Assembly: GCA_947037905.1 (NCBI GenBank)
Contig: CAMQUX010000047.1
Location: 1-8,569 of the forward strand
DNA from: an uncultured Desulfovibrionaceae bacterium
GTDB taxonomy: Bacteria; Desulfobacterota; Desulfovibrionia; Desulfovibrionales; Desulfovibrionaceae
DNA: 8,569 bases
Direction of reading: 5' to 3'
Shown here: piece after piece, positions 6,517 through 8,569 of the stretch
How positions within the stretch are numbered: the first letter of the stretch is position 1
Layout of the letters: every line of letters starts with the position of its first letter
Notes under the pieces: generated by a model
Told to the model about the DNA's origin: nothing
The model's input: only the letters and a program-made list of their open reading frames with translations
The model's database searches: none
Program-made: the position numbers and the translations under genes

Positions 6517-6532
6517 AGCAATATATGTGCCA
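6517..6532 (-). promoter_or_regulatory. Sigma-54 (-24/-12) promoter of the taurine operon
   Basis: On the minus strand TGGCACATATATTGCT matches the RpoN consensus TGGCAC-N5-TTGCW at every defined position, with the invariant GG and GC correctly spaced. The start of transcription would fall near 6506, giving a leader of about 90 bases before the permease ATG. Such promoters need an AAA+ activator, and one is encoded divergently next to it. Confidence 0.9.
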
Positions 6533-6553
6533 AAAAGAACAAGCTATAAGTTG

Positions 6554-6581
6554 TTGATTTTACACATATATTTTATATCCT
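6554..6581 (+). promoter_or_regulatory. Weak candidate sigma-70 promoter of the regulator
   Basis: TTGATT and TATCCT are 16 bases apart on the plus strand, about 105 bases before the regulator start. The match is poor, and AT-rich DNA yields such pairs by chance. I see no sigma-54 motif facing the regulator. Confidence 0.2.
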
Positions 6582-6599
6582 ATTTTTTTAAGTAAGTCG

Positions 6600-6666
6600 T
6601 TTTTGCATTGCTTTTTCTCTTATTTTGAAGTATTAAGGTATCAGTAACTTAAACCTGATGCAAAAA
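6600..6666. promoter_or_regulatory. Spaced inverted repeat, possible activator sites
   Basis: TTTTTGCAT (6600-6608) and ATGCAAAAA (6658-6666) are exact complements 49 bases apart. They lie about 70 to 130 bp upstream of the sigma-54 promoter, the usual range for enhancer sites of its activators. The second arm overlaps the upstream alternative start of the regulator gene. Binding is not shown by the sequence. Confidence 0.3.
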
Positions 6667-6674
6667 TGACTTAT

Positions 6675-6679
6675 AAGGA
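6675..6679 (+). promoter_or_regulatory. Ribosome binding site that decides the regulator start
   Basis: AAGGA lies seven bases before the ATG at 6687. The in-frame ATG at 6666 has no Shine-Dalgarno-like sequence in front, and the site lies downstream of it, so the later start is preferred. Confidence 0.65.
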
Positions 6680-6686
6680 TTACTGT

Positions 6687-8429
6687 ATGCTCATAGGAAA
6701 ATCTTCTTTTCAACTAATAGCCTTACTTTATTGTAAAGGAGAACAATGGATAGTCACCAATAGGCTACAAGAACATTGTACTTTTTTTAACAAGCTTAAA
6801 AATCCACAGGTCGATGAGTCAATATTGACTTGGTTGGTGCAGTTAGGCATTAGAAATCCAGAAGAAGTCTTTGAAAAACTGAAAACAGAGAGTTATGTAT
6901 CCTTTATATTAGATAATTATCCTTGCTATATGGAAGCTATAACTACCGAAGATTTTGGACATTTAGTGGTTTTGTCGTCTGTTTCAGAAAAAAGCACTGA
7001 GGAGTTTTCAAAACTACTTTGGAAAGAGTTCGATTGTCTTGTGGATTCGATTCATGATGGCATATGGCTCATAGATAATCAAGGAATAACACTGCGTGTA
7101 AACAAATCTATGGAAAGAATCGCGGGTGTACGAGCTGAAGATGTAGTAGGTAAGCACGTTGCAGCAGCAGTTGAGATGGGCTATACAGAAACCTGTATAA
7201 CACTCAAGGCATTAGAGAAGAAAAAGCCAATAACTATGCTCGATTATTACACGAATGGTGTTTCATGCCTAAACACAAGCACGCCAATTTTTGATGAAAA
7301 TGGCGAAGTTTGGCGAGTTATAGCCTGTATTCGAGATATAACAGAGCTAGAATTTTTTAAGAAAAGACTGCTCGATGCCGAGAAAAAAGTTTCCTCCTAT
7401 TCTATCCAGTACGGAAAAGAACAGGCAAGCCAAGTGCATAGCGATTTTATAGGCTTTAGCGAAAGTTTTTTAGCGCTTCAAGCGACCCTTGCAAAGGTGA
7501 GCGATAACGTAGCACCACTGCTTTTCTTAGGAGAAACAGGAACAGGTAAAAGTACCGCTGCTAAAATGGTGCATGAGTGCGGAATAAGGAAAGATAAGCC
7601 GTTTGTGAATATTAACTGCGGAGCAATTCCGACAGAATTATTAGAATCTGAACTTTTTGGTTATGAGAAAGGGGCATTTACAGGCGCATCAGATGCTGGC
7701 AAAAAAGGTGTTTTCGAACTAGCAGATGGGGGAACGCTTTTTTTAGATGAAATCGCAGAACTTCCACTTGCCATGCAGGTAAAACTTCTGCATGTTCTAG
7801 ATGGTAGTGGTTTCCGTCGAGTTGGTGGAATTACAGTTTTGCAACCTCAGGTTCGTATCATCGTTGCGACAAATAAAAATTTAGAAGAGCAAGTTGCAAA
7901 TAATTTATTTAGAGAAGATTTATATTACCGGCTGCGAGTGATAGTTGTAGAAATTCCAAGTTTACGAGAACGCTCTGATGATATACCGTATTTAGCGCAA
8001 TCTTTCTTAGATAAAGGGAATGCGCAATATGGAACAAATAAAAAATTCTCAAAAGGGCTGTTAGCATACTTAAAAGAACTTCCATGGCATGGAAATATTA
8101 GAGAATTACGAGCAACAGTAGAATTTTTAAGTGCTATGAGCGAGTATGAGTATATAGATGTCTCAGAGCTTCCAGCTTATATGCAGGTGCATATAATGGG
8201 AACACGCGAAGAGTTGCAAAAAAAAGGAATAATGCACGTTTCTGGGCATTTAACGCATACTTTAAAAGATGCAGTGGAAGAGTTAGAAAGGAAAATGATT
8301 TCAAAAGCTATGATGGACGTAAATAGCACCTATAAGGTCGCAAAAATTCTTAAAATAAGTCAATCGAGCGTTGTGCGAAAGATGAAAAAATATGGAATAG
8401 GCATAAGTGAAATACATCACGAAAACTAA
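6687..8429 (+). CDS. Sigma-54-dependent activator, PAS-AAA+-HTH, of the taurine operon
   Basis: Enhancer-binding protein of 580 residues from this start (587 from the ATG at 6666). Residues 1-115 form an N-terminal region I do not recognise. A PAS domain follows at about 118-222 (SIHDGIWLIDNQG onward, ending CIRDITELE), then a helical linker to about 249. The AAA+ domain has Walker A GETGTGKS (282-289), the sigma-54-contacting GAFTGA (329-334), Walker B TLFLDE (350-355), PSLRER with arginine-finger-type residues (424-429) and WHGNIREL of sensor II (467-474). The C-terminus (552-571, AKILKISQSSVVRKMKKYGI) is a TyrR-type helix-turn-helix. No phosphoreceiver domain is seen, so it probably senses a ligand through the N-terminal or PAS part. 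It is divergent from the operon with its sigma-54 promoter in between, which makes it the likely activator of that operon; taurine or a breakdown product is a plausible inducer. Confidence 0.93.
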   Translation: MLIGKSSFQLIALLYCKGEQWIVTNRLQEHCTFFNKLKNPQVDESILTWLVQLGIRNPEEVFEKLKTESYVSFILDNYPCYMEAITTEDFGHLVVLSSVSEKSTEEFSKLLWKEFDCLVDSIHDGIWLIDNQGITLRVNKSMERIAGVRAEDVVGKHVAAAVEMGYTETCITLKALEKKKPITMLDYYTNGVSCLNTSTPIFDENGEVWRVIACIRDITELEFFKKRLLDAEKKVSSYSIQYGKEQASQVHSDFIGFSESFLALQATLAKVSDNVAPLLFLGETGTGKSTAAKMVHECGIRKDKPFVNINCGAIPTELLESELFGYEKGAFTGASDAGKKGVFELADGGTLFLDEIAELPLAMQVKLLHVLDGSGFRRVGGITVLQPQVRIIVATNKNLEEQVANNLFREDLYYRLRVIVVEIPSLRERSDDIPYLAQSFLDKGNAQYGTNKKFSKGLLAYLKELPWHGNIRELRATVEFLSAMSEYEYIDVSELPAYMQVHIMGTREELQKKGIMHVSGHLTHTLKDAVEELERKMISKAMMDVNSTYKVAKILKISQSSVVRKMKKYGIGISEIHHEN

Positions 8430-8452
8430 TAAACTGTGTTGGTGATTTTTTT
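8416..8452 (+). terminator. Weak candidate terminator of the regulator gene
   Basis: ATCAC (8416-8420) can pair with GTGAT (8442-8446), helped by AAC/GTT inside, and T7 follows. The stem is short and includes the stop codon. A second weak stem just after it (AAAATAG at 8455-8461 with CTATTTT at 8477-8483) runs into another T-tract and could act instead. One of them probably ends the transcript. Confidence 0.35.
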
Positions 8453-8476
8453 ATAAAATAGATTCAACTTTTATAG

Positions 8477-8569
8477 CTATTTTTTTACTAGTAGTTTTGA
8501 AATATATAATAAAAACAGCATGATAATAGAGTTCTGGGCAGTTAAAATTGTAAAATATAAAAATAATAG
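8477..8569 (-). CDS. Possible 3' end of a converging membrane-protein gene
   Basis: A minus-strand frame is open from the right window edge for 30 codons and ends in TAG. Its product is strongly hydrophobic, with the segment SIIMLFLLYISKLLVKK at the C-terminus, which looks like a last membrane helix with a basic tail. It would converge on the regulator gene with 47 bp between stop codons, where the weak hairpins lie. Such a stretch can stay open by chance in AT-rich DNA, so this is tentative. Confidence 0.3.
   Translation of the reverse strand, partial: LLFLYFTILTAQNSIIMLFLLYISKLLVKK

Overview
The window looks like chromosomal DNA from a low-GC, anaerobic, taurine-respiring bacterium, most probably a relative of Desulfovibrionaceae such as Bilophila. 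This rests on gene content: taurine:pyruvate aminotransferase, sulfoacetaldehyde reductase and alanine dehydrogenase sit side by side, the set known from taurine dissimilation in Bilophila. A sigma-54 activator is divergently placed. The species cannot be named from the sequence alone.

Layout. At the left edge (1-217, minus strand) is the 5' part of a small coiled-coil protein that runs into a membrane segment. It resembles the phage-type XhlA family. Positions 242-1020 hold no credible gene: the stretch is AT-rich, carries two palindromes and short direct repeats, and becomes an extremely purine-biased tract on the plus strand (721-960: 8 C and 40 pyrimidines in 240 bases). A strong hairpin with a T-tract (1027-1059) closes the operon that enters from the right. 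That operon runs on the minus strand in the order APC-type permease (6417-4963), sarD (4917-3760), tpa (3630-2257), ald (2223-1108). Each gene has its own good Shine-Dalgarno sequence. A textbook -24/-12 sigma-54 promoter lies upstream of the permease (6517-6532). A divergent PAS-AAA+-HTH activator with an intact GAFTGA loop (6687-8429) is its obvious candidate regulator. The last 93 bases may hold the 3' end of a converging membrane-protein gene.

How the genes work together (inference from known families). The permease would import taurine. Tpa moves its amino group to pyruvate, giving sulfoacetaldehyde and alanine. Ald deaminates the alanine, which returns pyruvate and releases ammonium and NADH. 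SarD reduces sulfoacetaldehyde to isethionate with NADH. The redox balance is therefore closed inside the operon. The next enzyme, the glycyl-radical isethionate sulfite-lyase IslA with its activase IslB, and the sulfite reductase are not in this window and must be encoded elsewhere.

The known enzymes leave little room for a wholly new system. The less expected points are the APC permease as operon leader, the clear sigma-54 control, a five-copy heptamer repeat in the operon leader, a 14-bp perfect hairpin between sarD and tpa, a decayed 37-bp tandem duplication across the sarD stop codon, and the general presence of short tandem repeats in nearly every longer spacer.
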